In this document: piece by piece, positions 36,184 to 44,932 of the stretch
Layout of the letters: each line of letters opens with the position of its first letter
How positions within the stretch are numbered: the first letter of the stretch is position 1
Notes under the pieces: generated by a model
Database searches by the model: none
The model's input: only the letters and a program-made list of their open reading frames with translations
What the model was told of the DNA's origin: nothing
Assembly (NCBI RefSeq): GCF_008001235.1
Contig: NZ_CP040751.1
Span: 355,001-419,000 of the forward strand
Length of the DNA stretch: 64,000 nucleotides
DNA from: Salidesulfovibrio onnuriiensis
GTDB taxonomy: Bacteria; Desulfobacterota; Desulfovibrionia; Desulfovibrionales; Desulfovibrionaceae
Direction of reading: 5' to 3'
Position numbers and translations under genes: made by a program

Positions 36184-36303
36184 CTGTCCTCAAGGGCCTG
36201 GTTGCTGCGTTTCATCAAAAGGGTCAAATCCTCGCGTACGGTATATGTACGCGTCGGCCTTGGCCCTTTTTCGCGCCTTGCACTCAAACCCTTTTGAACA
36301 GCC
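36183..36303 (-). repeat. Interspersed inverted-repeat element, copy E
   Basis: This 121-bp copy, read on the minus strand, shows GGCTGTTCAAAAGGGTT, GAGTGCAAGGCGCGAAAAA, a central GCGTACATATACCGTACGC dyad and ACGCAGCAACCAGGCC. Its first plus-strand base is the last base of the topA TAG stop. A separate classical terminator follows 20 bp downstream. Confidence 0.85.
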
Positions 36304-36324
36304 AGTATCTCCAGAATATCCATC

Positions 36325-36356
36325 AAGCACCGCCTTTTTCGAGGCGGTGCTTTTTT
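36325..36356 (+). terminator. Terminator downstream of topA
   Basis: AAGCACCGCC/GGCGGTGCTT stem with TTTTTT on the right. Confidence 0.9.
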
Positions 36357-36469
36357 ATGAGAACCCCTTTGCCCGGCCCCCGGCGATGACACTTTGATGA
36401 CAAGCGGTTGCAAAGTGCGTATCTCTTATCATTCCCAAACATCGAAGCTCTGGTAACATACGGATTACC

Positions 36470-38878
36470 ATGGTAAAAAAACATATGAAGAAAGCACTCG
36501 ACGCAAAAAGGCTGCGCGCCCGGCTGGATCCCGAAAAGGTTCCCTTCACCGGCAGCGAGGATCTTCCGGCCCGCACCACCATCGACAAGTTCCAGCCCCG
36601 CGCCATCCAGGCCCTGACCATGGCCCTGCGCATCAAGGGCAACGAGTACAACGTCTACGTGGCGGGCCAGCCCAACATGGGCCGCACCTATTTCGTGAAA
36701 AGCTTCCTCGCGCCCCTGGCCGCCAAGGCCGCGACGCCCCAGGACTGGGTCTACCTCTACAATTTCGAGGACGAGGACAAGCCAATAGCCCTGCCCATGC
36801 CCGCGGGCCAGGGCCGCAAGTTCAAGAACGCCCAGTCCAAGGCCATGGGCAAGCTCAAGACCGAGCTGCCCCTGCGCTTTGAAAAGGACGCCTTCCAGAA
36901 AAAGCACGAGAACCTGATCCGCAAGTACAACCTCAAGCGGGAAAAGCTCTTCGCCAAGATGGAGGAGATCGCGGCCAAGCAGGACTTCAAGGTCCGCTTC
37001 GACGAAGAGGGCGTGCTGACCCTGACCCCGGTGGTGGACGGCAAGGTGGTGGGCGAAGGCGACTTCGACAAGCTCGACCCCGCCCTCAAGAAGCAGCTCA
37101 AGGCCCGGGGTGAGGTCCTGCTGGACGACGTTTCCGGCTACCTGCGCCAGATCAACAAGAACGAGCAGACCCTGCGCAGGGACGAGGACGAACTGCACCG
37201 GAAGACCGCCCGCAGCGTGCTCAAGGAATTCCTGGGCCCTGTGCGCGAACGCTTCGGGACCATCGAGGGGCTCAAGGACTATTTCGAGCTGCTCGAAGAG
37301 GAGGTGGTGGAAAACTTCGACCAGCTCCTGCCCAAGGAGCCGGCCATCCCCGGCCTGGGCATGGAGCATTCGGGCGAGGACTTCTTCACCCGCTTCGAGG
37401 CCAACCTGTTCGTGGATAATAGCAAGAGCAAGGGCGCGCCCGTGGTTATGGAGGACCACCCCACGGTGTTCAACCTGCTGGGCAGCATAGAACGCGAATC
37501 CGAGATGGGGGCCCTGTACACGGACCACACCCTGATCAAGGCCGGGGCCATCCACAAGGCCAACCACGGCTACCTGGTGCTCAACGTGGAGGATCTGCTG
37601 GCCAACACCTCCTCCTGGGAGGGCCTGCTTCGCGCCCTGCGCGCGGGCCAGTCCCGCATCGAGGACCCGGTGGAGCCGGACCAGGTGAGGGCCCGCACCA
37701 TCCAGCCCGGCCCCATCCCCCTGGAACTGCGCGTGGTGCTCATCGGCACGGACGAGCATTACGAAATGCTCCTGTACCACGACGACCGCTTCGCCAAATA
37801 CTTCAAGCTCAAGGCCCATCTGCAGTCCCGGGTGACGCGCACCGCGGGCAACATCAAGAAATACCTGGCCGCCATCGGCGAGATCTGCCGCGACGCAAAG
37901 CCCCTGCCCCTCACCCGCGAGGCCCTGGCCGGGCTCGTGGACTTCGGCTCGCAGCTGGCCGAGGACCAGAAACGCCTCTCCCTGTATTTCCCGCTCATCC
38001 GGGAACGGATCATGGAGGCATCGGCCCTGGCCGAGATGCACGGCAAAAAGGAAGTGGACGCGAAGATCCTGCAGGAGGCCATCCGGGCCCGCGACTTCCG
38101 CTCCAACCTCTACGAGGCGGAATTCATGGCCGACTATGACCGCGAGGTCATCAAGGTCTCCACGGGCGGGGAAGGCGTGGGCCAGGTCAACGGCCTGTCC
38201 GTGACCCTGTTCGGGGACTACGAATTCGGCCTGCCGCACCGCATCGCCTGCACCGTGGGCGTGGGGCACGGCGGCATCCTGGACCTGGAGCGCGAGGCCG
38301 AGCTGGGCGGCCCCATCCACACCAAGGCCATGATGATCCTCAAGAGCTATCTCATCGGCATGTTCGCCCAGGACAAGCCCATCGTGCTCACGGGCTCCCT
38401 GTGTTTCGAGCAGAGCTACGCGGGCATCGAGGGCGACTCGGCGTCGGGCGCGGAACTGGTGGCCCTGCTTTCGGCCCTGGCGGGCATGCCCGTGAACCTG
38501 AGCTACGCCTTTACCGGGGCCGTGAGCCTGAGCGGCGCCATCATGGCCGTGGGCGGGGTGACCAGCAAGATCGAGGGCTTCTTCCAGGTCTGCCACCGCA
38601 GGGGGCTCACCGGAAAGCAGGGCGTGCTCATCCCCGCCGACAACGTGGACAACCTCATGCTCGGCGAGGAAGTGGTCCGCGCCGTGGAGGAAGGCAAATT
38701 CCACATTCATCCGATCAAGAGCATCGAGGAGGCCGTGGAAATTCTCATGGGGGCCCGCGCGGGCAGCCGGGGCAAATCCGGCAAGTTCCCCCTGGGCAGC
38801 GTGTACCGTCGCGTGGACGACCGCTTGGCCGAGCTGGCCGAGCTGGCCGTGCCCAACGGCAAGAAGGGGAGCAGGTAG
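36470..38878 (+). CDS. Lon-like protease with AAA_32 domain (YcbZ/LonB-like)
   Basis: The 802-residue protein has an N-terminal AAA-type region and a C-terminal Lon protease domain (about 560-770) with the catalytic Ser657 in EGDSASGAEL and Lys near 700 in GGVTSKIEGF. The P-loop region reads AGQPNMGRT, where a functional Walker A would have GxGKT, so ATP binding may be weak or altered. A coiled insert (about 140-250) is typical of the YcbZ/LonH group. It probably degrades or remodels specific proteins in the cytoplasm. The ATG at 36470 lacks a clear ribosome site. The next gene starts immediately after its stop. Confidence 0.88.
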   Translation: MVKKHMKKALDAKRLRARLDPEKVPFTGSEDLPARTTIDKFQPRAIQALTMALRIKGNEYNVYVAGQPNMGRTYFVKSFLAPLAAKAATPQDWVYLYNFEDEDKPIALPMPAGQGRKFKNAQSKAMGKLKTELPLRFEKDAFQKKHENLIRKYNLKREKLFAKMEEIAAKQDFKVRFDEEGVLTLTPVVDGKVVGEGDFDKLDPALKKQLKARGEVLLDDVSGYLRQINKNEQTLRRDEDELHRKTARSVLKEFLGPVRERFGTIEGLKDYFELLEEEVVENFDQLLPKEPAIPGLGMEHSGEDFFTRFEANLFVDNSKSKGAPVVMEDHPTVFNLLGSIERESEMGALYTDHTLIKAGAIHKANHGYLVLNVEDLLANTSSWEGLLRALRAGQSRIEDPVEPDQVRARTIQPGPIPLELRVVLIGTDEHYEMLLYHDDRFAKYFKLKAHLQSRVTRTAGNIKKYLAAIGEICRDAKPLPLTREALAGLVDFGSQLAEDQKRLSLYFPLIRERIMEASALAEMHGKKEVDAKILQEAIRARDFRSNLYEAEFMADYDREVIKVSTGGEGVGQVNGLSVTLFGDYEFGLPHRIACTVGVGHGGILDLEREAELGGPIHTKAMMILKSYLIGMFAQDKPIVLTGSLCFEQSYAGIEGDSASGAELVALLSALAGMPVNLSYAFTGAVSLSGAIMAVGGVTSKIEGFFQVCHRRGLTGKQGVLIPADNVDNLMLGEEVVRAVEEGKFHIHPIKSIEEAVEILMGARAGSRGKSGKFPLGSVYRRVDDRLAELAELAVPNGKKGSR

Positions 38879-39646
38879 ATGTCCAAGTGGATCCGCTCGA
38901 AGCTGCCGGAATTCGTTCGCGACCTGTTCCGCAACTTCTGCCAGGCCTCCCTGGCCCTGGAGGAGCAGTTCCGGTCCTTTGACCGCGACGGCACCGTCAG
39001 CTTCGAGGTGCTCCGCGACCTGGTGGGCGACGAAATGGACAAGGGGCTTTTGTGGCGCATGAAGGACACGGCCCACCACGTGTTCCGCAACGACCCGGAC
39101 AACCCCCTGGCCGGGCAATTCCTGGACTGGGGCCTGGGCTACATCTTCCACGAGACCATCAAGCTCAAGGAAGACGCCTACCAGAAACAGAACTATGCGC
39201 CCTGGTTCCACCAACTCTTCGAGGGCGATCTGCAGCAGTCGGAAAAGGACATCACCGACCAGCTCTTCCAGGTGCTCAGCCAGACCGAGGAGAGCATGCT
39301 GCGCGAAATCAGCCGAATCCGCTTCATCATGGCCAAGTGCAGGCAGCTGCTGCCCTACTACTTGACCCGGCACCGCGACAATGCATTGCTCGCGCGCTTC
39401 ATCTATGCGCGAAACGACATGGTCAGATCGGTGTTTACCGAAGAATACGAAGGGCTTGTCATCGCGGTCTACGGGGGCGAGCCCGAGCGGCTCTATGTAC
39501 TGGCCAGCCAGAGCCTACGCAAGGGCGGCTGGGTGGAGGAAGCGCGCAATGCAGTAGCCGGTGCCCTCCGGCTGAATCCGGAGAGCAGATTGGTGTTGCA
39601 AGAAAAGAAAATAATTGATAATTGGGCGACTAGGATAGAAACTTGA
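38879..39646 (+). CDS. Unrecognised protein encoded directly after the Lon-like protease
   Basis: The 255-residue soluble protein has no signal peptide and is rich in charged and aromatic residues (QKQNYAPWFHQLFEGDLQQSEKDITDQLFQVLSQTEESMLREISRIRF). The C-terminal part (GGWVEEARNAVAGALRLNPESRLVLQEKKIIDNWA) resembles one TPR-like helical hairpin. The start codon touches the Lon-like stop, so coupling is certain if both are translated. A substrate adaptor or partner of the protease is a reasonable guess only. Confidence 0.7.
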   Translation: MSKWIRSKLPEFVRDLFRNFCQASLALEEQFRSFDRDGTVSFEVLRDLVGDEMDKGLLWRMKDTAHHVFRNDPDNPLAGQFLDWGLGYIFHETIKLKEDAYQKQNYAPWFHQLFEGDLQQSEKDITDQLFQVLSQTEESMLREISRIRFIMAKCRQLLPYYLTRHRDNALLARFIYARNDMVRSVFTEEYEGLVIAVYGGEPERLYVLASQSLRKGGWVEEARNAVAGALRLNPESRLVLQEKKIIDNWATRIET

Positions 39647-39696
39647 CTTGGAAAATATGGTCTGTCGGAACAATACAACTTGAGGAGGCCGTTACA

Positions 39697-40149
39697 ATGA
39701 AGAAGCTGACATTGCTTGCAATCGCCATGTGCGTCGTATTCGCATGGGGCTGTTCCAAAAAGGTGCAAACCGAAGAAGTGGTTGTTGTGGAAGAAACCGA
39801 AGTCGAAGTGGCCAAGAGCCCCATGGACGTCTACAAGGCCGACTACGATGCTCTGCCCGTAAGCCACACCGTCACCAAGGGCGAATGCCTGTGGTGGATC
39901 TCCGAATACAAGCACATCTACAACGATCCGTTCATGTGGCCCATGATCTACAAGGCCAACCGCGACAAGATCAAGAACCCCGACCTGATCTACCCGGGAC
40001 AGGAGTTCGAGATTCCCCGCTATGGTTTTGACCTGGAAGAAGTGAAGGCATCCCGCAAGGAAGCAGGCGCTCCGTGGAAGGCTCTCGAGCCGGGCGAAGA
40101 CGCCATGATCCCCGCTGAAATGCGTGCTGCCCTGGGCTACAGCTTCTAA
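39697..40149 (+). CDS. LysM-domain lipoprotein
   Basis: The 150-residue protein has a lipoprotein signal (MKKLTLLAIAMCVVFAWGC, Cys19), a Glu/Val-rich spacer and a LysM-type peptidoglycan-binding domain (HTVTKGECLWWISEYKHIYNDPFMWPMIYKANRDKIKNPDLIYPGQEFEIPR, about 57-110). It probably anchors to the outer membrane and binds cell wall. TGAGGAGG precedes the ATG at 39697. A terminator follows. Confidence 0.85.
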   Translation: MKKLTLLAIAMCVVFAWGCSKKVQTEEVVVVEETEVEVAKSPMDVYKADYDALPVSHTVTKGECLWWISEYKHIYNDPFMWPMIYKANRDKIKNPDLIYPGQEFEIPRYGFDLEEVKASRKEAGAPWKALEPGEDAMIPAEMRAALGYSF

Positions 40150-40183
40150 GAACGGCATCACCATATTCAAGTAGAATATATGA

Positions 40184-40214
40184 GACCCCTGCCCTGTGGG
40201 TAGGGGTCTTTTAT
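40184..40214 (+). terminator. Terminator of the LysM gene
   Basis: GACCCCT/AGGGGTC hairpin followed by TTTTATT. Confidence 0.8.
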
Positions 40215-40270
40215 TGTGTTTCTCTCTCGCGGCGGGGAATATGTATTTTCCCCGCCGCCCCAGGACGCAA

Positions 40271-40300
40271 AAAAGCCCGGAGCATATGCTCCGGGCTTTT
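40271..40300. terminator. Perfect palindromic terminator at the end of the glpX operon
   Basis: AAAAGCCCGGAGCAT is fully complementary to the next 15 bases; the A-run on the left is a U-tract for the leftward operon. Confidence 0.9.
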
Positions 40301-40321
40301 CATTTCTATTCGGATCTCTTG

Positions 40322-41308
40322 CTAGTCGTACTGGACGGCGCTGAACTTCATGAGCGATTCCCAGTCGTGGATGGCTTCCACGTAGCGGATGGTGCCGGTC
40401 TTGCCGCGCATGACCAGGGAAGAGGTCTCGGCGCCGTGCCCGGTGTACTTCACGCCCTTGAGGAAGGTGCCGCCGGAAATTCCGGTGGCCGCGAAGAACA
40501 GGTCGTCGGAGCTGACCATGTCGCCCACGGTGTAGACACGGCGGATATCCATGCCCGCCTCGGCGATGAGATTCTTCTCGTCCTGACGCTGCGGGTCGAA
40601 CTTGCAGAACATCTCGCCGCCCATGATGCGGATGGCGATGGCCGAGAGCACGCCCTCGGGGGTGCCGCCGGTGCCCATCATCACGTCCACCTCGCTGCGC
40701 GGGTCAATGGCCATGAGCGAGCCGGTGATGTCGCCGTCGGAATGGAGCTGGATGCGCGCGCCCGCCTCGCGGATGTCGCTGATGAGCTTCTTGTGGCGCG
40801 GCTTGTCCAGCACGAAGACAACCAGGTCGTCCACGTCCTTGTCCAGGGCCTTGGCAATGTATTTCAGGTTGTGGGCCACCGGAGCCTCGATATCCACCAC
40901 GTTCTTGGCGGCCGAGGGAACCACGAGCTTCTGCATGTAGAAACTCGGGCCCGGGTCCAGCATGGTGCCCTTGGGGGCCACGCCCACCACGGAGATGGCG
41001 TTGGGGCGGCCATAGGCCAGCAGGCTGGTGCCTTCCAGCGGGTCCACGGCGATATCCACGGCGGGGCCGCCGTCGGCGCGGCCGAGCTTTTCGCCGTTGT
41101 AAAGCATGGGCGCGTCGTCCTTCTCGCCTTCGCCGATCATGACGGTGCCGTCGATATCCAGCGAATTGAAGCACAGGCGCATGGCGTCCACGGCTGCGCG
41201 GTCCGCTTCGTTCTTATCACCCCTGCCGAGCCAGCGGGCGCAGGCCAGGGCAGCGGCTTCGGTGACGCGGACAAGGTCGAGGGCCAGGTTCTTTTGGGGG
41301 ACTTCCAT
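40322..41308 (-). CDS. glpX: Fructose-1,6-bisphosphatase class II
   Basis: This gluconeogenic enzyme removes the C1 phosphate of fructose-1,6-bisphosphate. The 328-residue protein has the Li+-sensitive phosphatase metal motif DPLEGTS near 91 and GEGEKDDAPML near 58, as in GlpX. It is the last gene of the leftward rpoH operon, 9 bp after tkt, next to two pentose-phosphate genes. Confidence 0.95.
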   Translation of the reverse strand: MEVPQKNLALDLVRVTEAAALACARWLGRGDKNEADRAAVDAMRLCFNSLDIDGTVMIGEGEKDDAPMLYNGEKLGRADGGPAVDIAVDPLEGTSLLAYGRPNAISVVGVAPKGTMLDPGPSFYMQKLVVPSAAKNVVDIEAPVAHNLKYIAKALDKDVDDLVVFVLDKPRHKKLISDIREAGARIQLHSDGDITGSLMAIDPRSEVDVMMGTGGTPEGVLSAIAIRIMGGEMFCKFDPQRQDEKNLIAEAGMDIRRVYTVGDMVSSDDLFFAATGISGGTFLKGVKYTGHGAETSSLVMRGKTGTIRYVEAIHDWESLMKFSAVQYD

Positions 41309-41317
41309 GGGTAACTC

Positions 41318-43294
41318 CTAATATTTTTCCCTGATGCGCTTGGCGAAATTCTCCGGGGTGAAACCGTATTTTGCGGAGAGTTCCTTGCCGGGCGCGGATT
41401 GACCGAAGTGGTCGAGACCGAGGACAACGCCGTCGCAGCCCACGTACTTGTGCCAGAGGTCGGTGCGGCCGGCTTCCGCGGCGGCACGTGCGGTGACCTC
41501 GGGCGGGAAGACTTCCTTCTTGTAGGACTCGGGCTGGTCGTCAAAAAGCTTGAAGCTGCAGATGTTGACCACGCGGACCTTGCGCTTGAGCAGCTTGGCG
41601 GTTTCCAGGGCCAGGGCGACCTCGGAGCCGGAAGCGGCGATGATCAGGTCCGGAGTGCCTTCGCAGTCCTTGAGCACGTAACCGCCGCGGCGGGCGCCGT
41701 CCTTGACGGCCGGATATTCGGCCGGGTCCAGGATGGGCAGACCCTGGCGGGTCAGGAACACGCAGGAGGGCAGCTTATCCTGGGTGAAGGCCACGTCCAG
41801 GCAGACCGCGGTCTCGGTGGCGTCGCAGGGACGCAGGTCGATGAGATCCGGGATCATGCGCAGGCTGCTGATGTGCTCGATGGGCTGGTGCGTGGGGCCG
41901 TCCTCGCCCACCCAGAAGGAATCGTGGGTGAAGATGTAGATGGACGGCAGTTCCTGCAGCGCGGACATGCGGATGGCGTTGCGGCAGTAGTCCGAGAAGG
42001 TCAGGAACGTGGCGCCGAACGGGATGATGCCGCCATGCAGGGCCATGCCGTTCATGATGGCGGCCATGGGGAACTCGCGCACTCCAAAAGCCAGGTTGCG
42101 GGCCTGGTAGCCGTCCAGGCCGAAGTCGCCCATGGTCTTACGGAAGTTGGCGGTCTGGTTGGACGGGTCCAGGTCGGCGGAACCGCCCAGCAGGTTGGGG
42201 ATGTCGTTCATGACCGCATCGAGGCAGGTGCCCCAGGCCTTGCGGGTGGCCATGGATTCGCCCGGCGTGAATTCGGGCCAGTCGATCTTCAGTTCGGAGC
42301 GCTTGCAGTTGATCTGCTTCCACAGGGCCGCAAAGTCCGCATCGGAAGCCAGTCGGGAATCGAGATTTTTCTGCCAGGCGGCCACGCGCTCGCGCATGGA
42401 GGCCTGACGGCCGCGGAAGTTGTCCAGCACGTCTTGGGGAACGTGGAACGCCTCGTCGGGCAGGCCGAGCTTTTCCTTGGTGGCCTTGATCTCCTCGGCC
42501 TTGAGCGGCTCGCCGTGGGTCTTGTGGTTGCCTTCCATGGTGGCGGCGCCCTTGGCCATGGTGGTGTGGCAGACGATCAGGGTGGGCTTGGAGCCCTCCA
42601 GGCGCGCATCCTGTGCGGCCTTGCGGATCTGGGTGTGGTCGTGGCCGTCCACTTCCAGCACCTGCCAGCACAGGCCCTCGAAGACCTTGCGGATGTCGGC
42701 GCAGTCCACCTGCCTGGTGGGACCGGCCAGCTGGATCTTGTTGGAGTCGTAGAAGACCACGAGCTTGCCCAGGCCCCAGAGGCCGGCCAGGGAAGCCGCG
42801 CCCATGGCGATGGGCTCCTGCAGGTCGCCGTCGGAGCTGAGCACGTAGGTGAAGTGGTCCACCACGTCGGCGCCGAGCTTCTGGCGCAGGAAGGCCTCGG
42901 CCGAGGCAAAGCCCACGGACATGGCGAAGCCCTGGCCCAGGGGGCCGGTGGTGGCCTCCACGCCCGGGGTCAGATGGCATTCGGGGTGCCCGGGGGTCAG
43001 GCTGCCCATCTGACGGAAATTCTTGATTTCGTCCATGCCCAGAAAACCGGTCAGGTGCAGCAGGCTGTAAAGAAGCATGGATTCGTGGCCCGCGGAAAGG
43101 ATGAACCGGTCACGGTTGAACCAGTCCGCATTGTCCGGATCATAGTTCAGGAAATCCTGATACAGCAGGGTGGCGAAGTCCGCCGAGGACATGGCGCCGC
43201 CCGGATGTCCGGAATTGGCTTTGGCTACGCCGTCCATGATCAGACCCTTGACCACTGCAACGGTTTTCTGATCCAGCTGGCAATCGTTTTTCAT
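41318..43294 (-). CDS. tkt: Transketolase
   Basis: It moves two-carbon units between sugar phosphates with thiamine diphosphate. The 658-residue length is normal. Motifs seen are NSGHPGGAMSSADFA near 20, the ThDP loop DGDLQEPIAMGAASLAGLWGL near 155, and THDSFWVGEDGPTHQP near 460. The gap to rpiB is 21 bp and to glpX 9 bp. Confidence 0.96.
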   Translation of the reverse strand: MKNDCQLDQKTVAVVKGLIMDGVAKANSGHPGGAMSSADFATLLYQDFLNYDPDNADWFNRDRFILSAGHESMLLYSLLHLTGFLGMDEIKNFRQMGSLTPGHPECHLTPGVEATTGPLGQGFAMSVGFASAEAFLRQKLGADVVDHFTYVLSSDGDLQEPIAMGAASLAGLWGLGKLVVFYDSNKIQLAGPTRQVDCADIRKVFEGLCWQVLEVDGHDHTQIRKAAQDARLEGSKPTLIVCHTTMAKGAATMEGNHKTHGEPLKAEEIKATKEKLGLPDEAFHVPQDVLDNFRGRQASMRERVAAWQKNLDSRLASDADFAALWKQINCKRSELKIDWPEFTPGESMATRKAWGTCLDAVMNDIPNLLGGSADLDPSNQTANFRKTMGDFGLDGYQARNLAFGVREFPMAAIMNGMALHGGIIPFGATFLTFSDYCRNAIRMSALQELPSIYIFTHDSFWVGEDGPTHQPIEHISSLRMIPDLIDLRPCDATETAVCLDVAFTQDKLPSCVFLTRQGLPILDPAEYPAVKDGARRGGYVLKDCEGTPDLIIAASGSEVALALETAKLLKRKVRVVNICSFKLFDDQPESYKKEVFPPEVTARAAAEAGRTDLWHKYVGCDGVVLGLDHFGQSAPGKELSAKYGFTPENFAKRIREKY

Positions 43295-43315
43295 TATGGT
43301 CTCTCCCTCAACAAT

Positions 43316-43756
43316 TTATTTGCCTACGGTTTCAATGAGGTCGATGCGCCGTTTGTGGCGGTCTCCCTCGAATTCGGTTTCCAGATATGCCTGCACAACG
43401 CCTTCGGCCGTGCCGATGCCGATGACGCGTTCGCCCAGGCAGAGCACGTTGGCGTCGTTGTGCGCCCGGGCCATGCGCGCCATGAATTCGTTGGTGCACA
43501 CGGCGGCGCGAACGCCTTCGAAGCGGTTGGCGGTCATGGCCATGCCCTGGCCCGTGCCGCAGATGAGAATGCCGAGGCAGCCCTCCCGGGACACCTTTTG
43601 GGCCACCTTGGCGGCAAAGACCGGATAGTCGCAGCTTTCGGCGCTCTCGGGCCCTTCGTCCACAACGTCCACGCCCTGGCCCTTCAAAAACTCGACCAGA
43701 TGACGCTTCAGGTTGAAGCCGCCGTGGTCCGATCCGATGATGATCTTCTTAACCAT
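43316..43756 (-). CDS. rpiB: Ribose-5-phosphate isomerase B
   Basis: It interconverts ribulose- and ribose-5-phosphate. The 146-residue protein shows GSDHGGFNLK at the start and the catalytic CGTGQGMAMTANRFEGVRAA near 65-85, where Cys is the general base. The ATG at 43756 has GGGGGAA upstream and overlaps the preceding gene by 8 bp. Confidence 0.95.
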   Translation of the reverse strand: MVKKIIIGSDHGGFNLKRHLVEFLKGQGVDVVDEGPESAESCDYPVFAAKVAQKVSREGCLGILICGTGQGMAMTANRFEGVRAAVCTNEFMARMARAHNDANVLCLGERVIGIGTAEGVVQAYLETEFEGDRHKRRIDLIETVGK

Positions 43757-44081
43757 TTCCCCCGTCCTTGTGGTCGGCCGCTTCCCCGTCCGGGTCAACG
43801 ACGCGTTCCTTGCCGCTCTGTTCGAGCTCCTGCTCCAGTGCGGCTATTTCCTCTTTCAGGAACGTGATCTGCTTGAGCGCCAGTTCCTTTTCCTCTTTCC
43901 GGCCGCGCGGGTTTTCCGCAATGTGGCCGAGATGCACATATTCCTCTTTGAGCTGCTTTTCAAGTCGGCTGATCTCGAAGCGGCGCAGGGACGTCTTTCC
44001 CATCAGCCGCATTTCGCCGAGCCAGACCCTGAGCCCGTAAATCAGATTGTCGAAAACTCCATCCGGGTGATATCCGCTCAT
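43749..44081 (-). CDS. Small coiled-coil protein in the rpoH operon
   Basis: I do not recognise this 110-residue protein. Residues 35-90 form a strongly charged coiled coil (RLEKQLKEEYVHLGHI...LKEEIAALEQELEQ), and the C terminus is acidic and disordered. It overlaps the LolB-like gene (ATGA) upstream and rpiB downstream, so it is co-translated within the operon. Confidence 0.7.
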   Translation of the reverse strand: MSGYHPDGVFDNLIYGLRVWLGEMRLMGKTSLRRFEISRLEKQLKEEYVHLGHIAENPRGRKEEKELALKQITFLKEEIAALEQELEQSGKERVVDPDGEAADHKDGGNG

Positions 44082-44932
44082 GACTCCTCCTCGTGCGACC
44101 TCACGTTGGTATCCAGCCGGAACAGGTCCGTGCCCTCGGGCAGGGACAGATCCAGGGCCTGCCCGGGCCAGTCGCCGTTCCTGAAGCTGCGGCTCTTGAC
44201 GCGCAGCACACCGGTTTCTCCGTTGTCTATGCTCAGGTTGAGCACGCCTGGCTGCGGCACGCCCTTGGCCTCGTCGGGGTAGCGGTCGAATTCGATGCTC
44301 CAGCCGCGCATGTCCCCGTTGTAGATTCGCGTTGCGCCCTCCAGCCGCACGGGCCGCGCCCAGCCGTCCAGCACCAGCAGGGAGACCGGTCCCCGGTCAA
44401 AGCGGAACTCGTAGCCCTGGGCCGTGCGTTCCCCGCTGTCGTAGCGCTCCGGCACCAGCGAGGAAAAGGAACCGGCCAGCACGCGGGCCAGGTCCTGGAG
44501 CGAAAAGGGGAAGGGCATGCCCATGCGGGTGGCGCCCAGCACCGGATTGACGTGGGTGTAGGCGGCCTTCTGGTCCGGGTAGAAGGCGGTCAGCCCGCCG
44601 GAATCCTCCCGGATATGCGCCAGGGCGTGCCCGATGCCCGCGGCCACGTCCAGGCGCAGGGGGCGGGCAAAGTCGCCCCAGAGATTGAGGGTGGTGCGGT
44701 TGCTGCGCTTGATGCCCGTATCCAGCACGCGGGTGTAGAACAGACTGGCCGTGACCGAGACGGACTGTGCGGGCAGCGGTGCGCAGTAGCTCTCGCGGAA
44801 AACACTCCAGGCGGAAGGAGGGGTGTCCATGCCCGGCCGGAAGGCCTTCCTGGGCGTGCAGCCCGAGACCAGGACAAGCAGGGACGCTCCCAGCAGGAGC
44901 GCGCTCAGGAAAATACGCCGTGTTGCCTGCAT
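44078..44932 (-). CDS. LolB-like outer-membrane lipoprotein
   Basis: The 284-residue protein has a lipoprotein signal ending LVLVSGC (Cys25). The mature part resembles LolB/DUF4292-type lipoprotein-insertion factors: a beta-rich domain with SLFYTRVLDTGIKRSNRTTLNLWGDFARPLRLDVAAG and EGATRIYNGDMRGWSIEFDRYPD. A role in outer-membrane lipoprotein sorting is a homology-style inference. It starts 1 bp after the TPR gene's stop. Confidence 0.65.
   Translation of the reverse strand: MQATRRIFLSALLLGASLLVLVSGCTPRKAFRPGMDTPPSAWSVFRESYCAPLPAQSVSVTASLFYTRVLDTGIKRSNRTTLNLWGDFARPLRLDVAAGIGHALAHIREDSGGLTAFYPDQKAAYTHVNPVLGATRMGMPFPFSLQDLARVLAGSFSSLVPERYDSGERTAQGYEFRFDRGPVSLLVLDGWARPVRLEGATRIYNGDMRGWSIEFDRYPDEAKGVPQPGVLNLSIDNGETGVLRVKSRSFRNGDWPGQALDLSLPEGTDLFRLDTNVRSHEEES

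Noticed and set aside
36323-39373. 1016-residue minus-strand frame over the Lon-like gene
   Set aside because: Shadow frame, dominated by Leu/Gly/His/Val from GC-rich codons; it overlaps a terminator and a well-supported gene.
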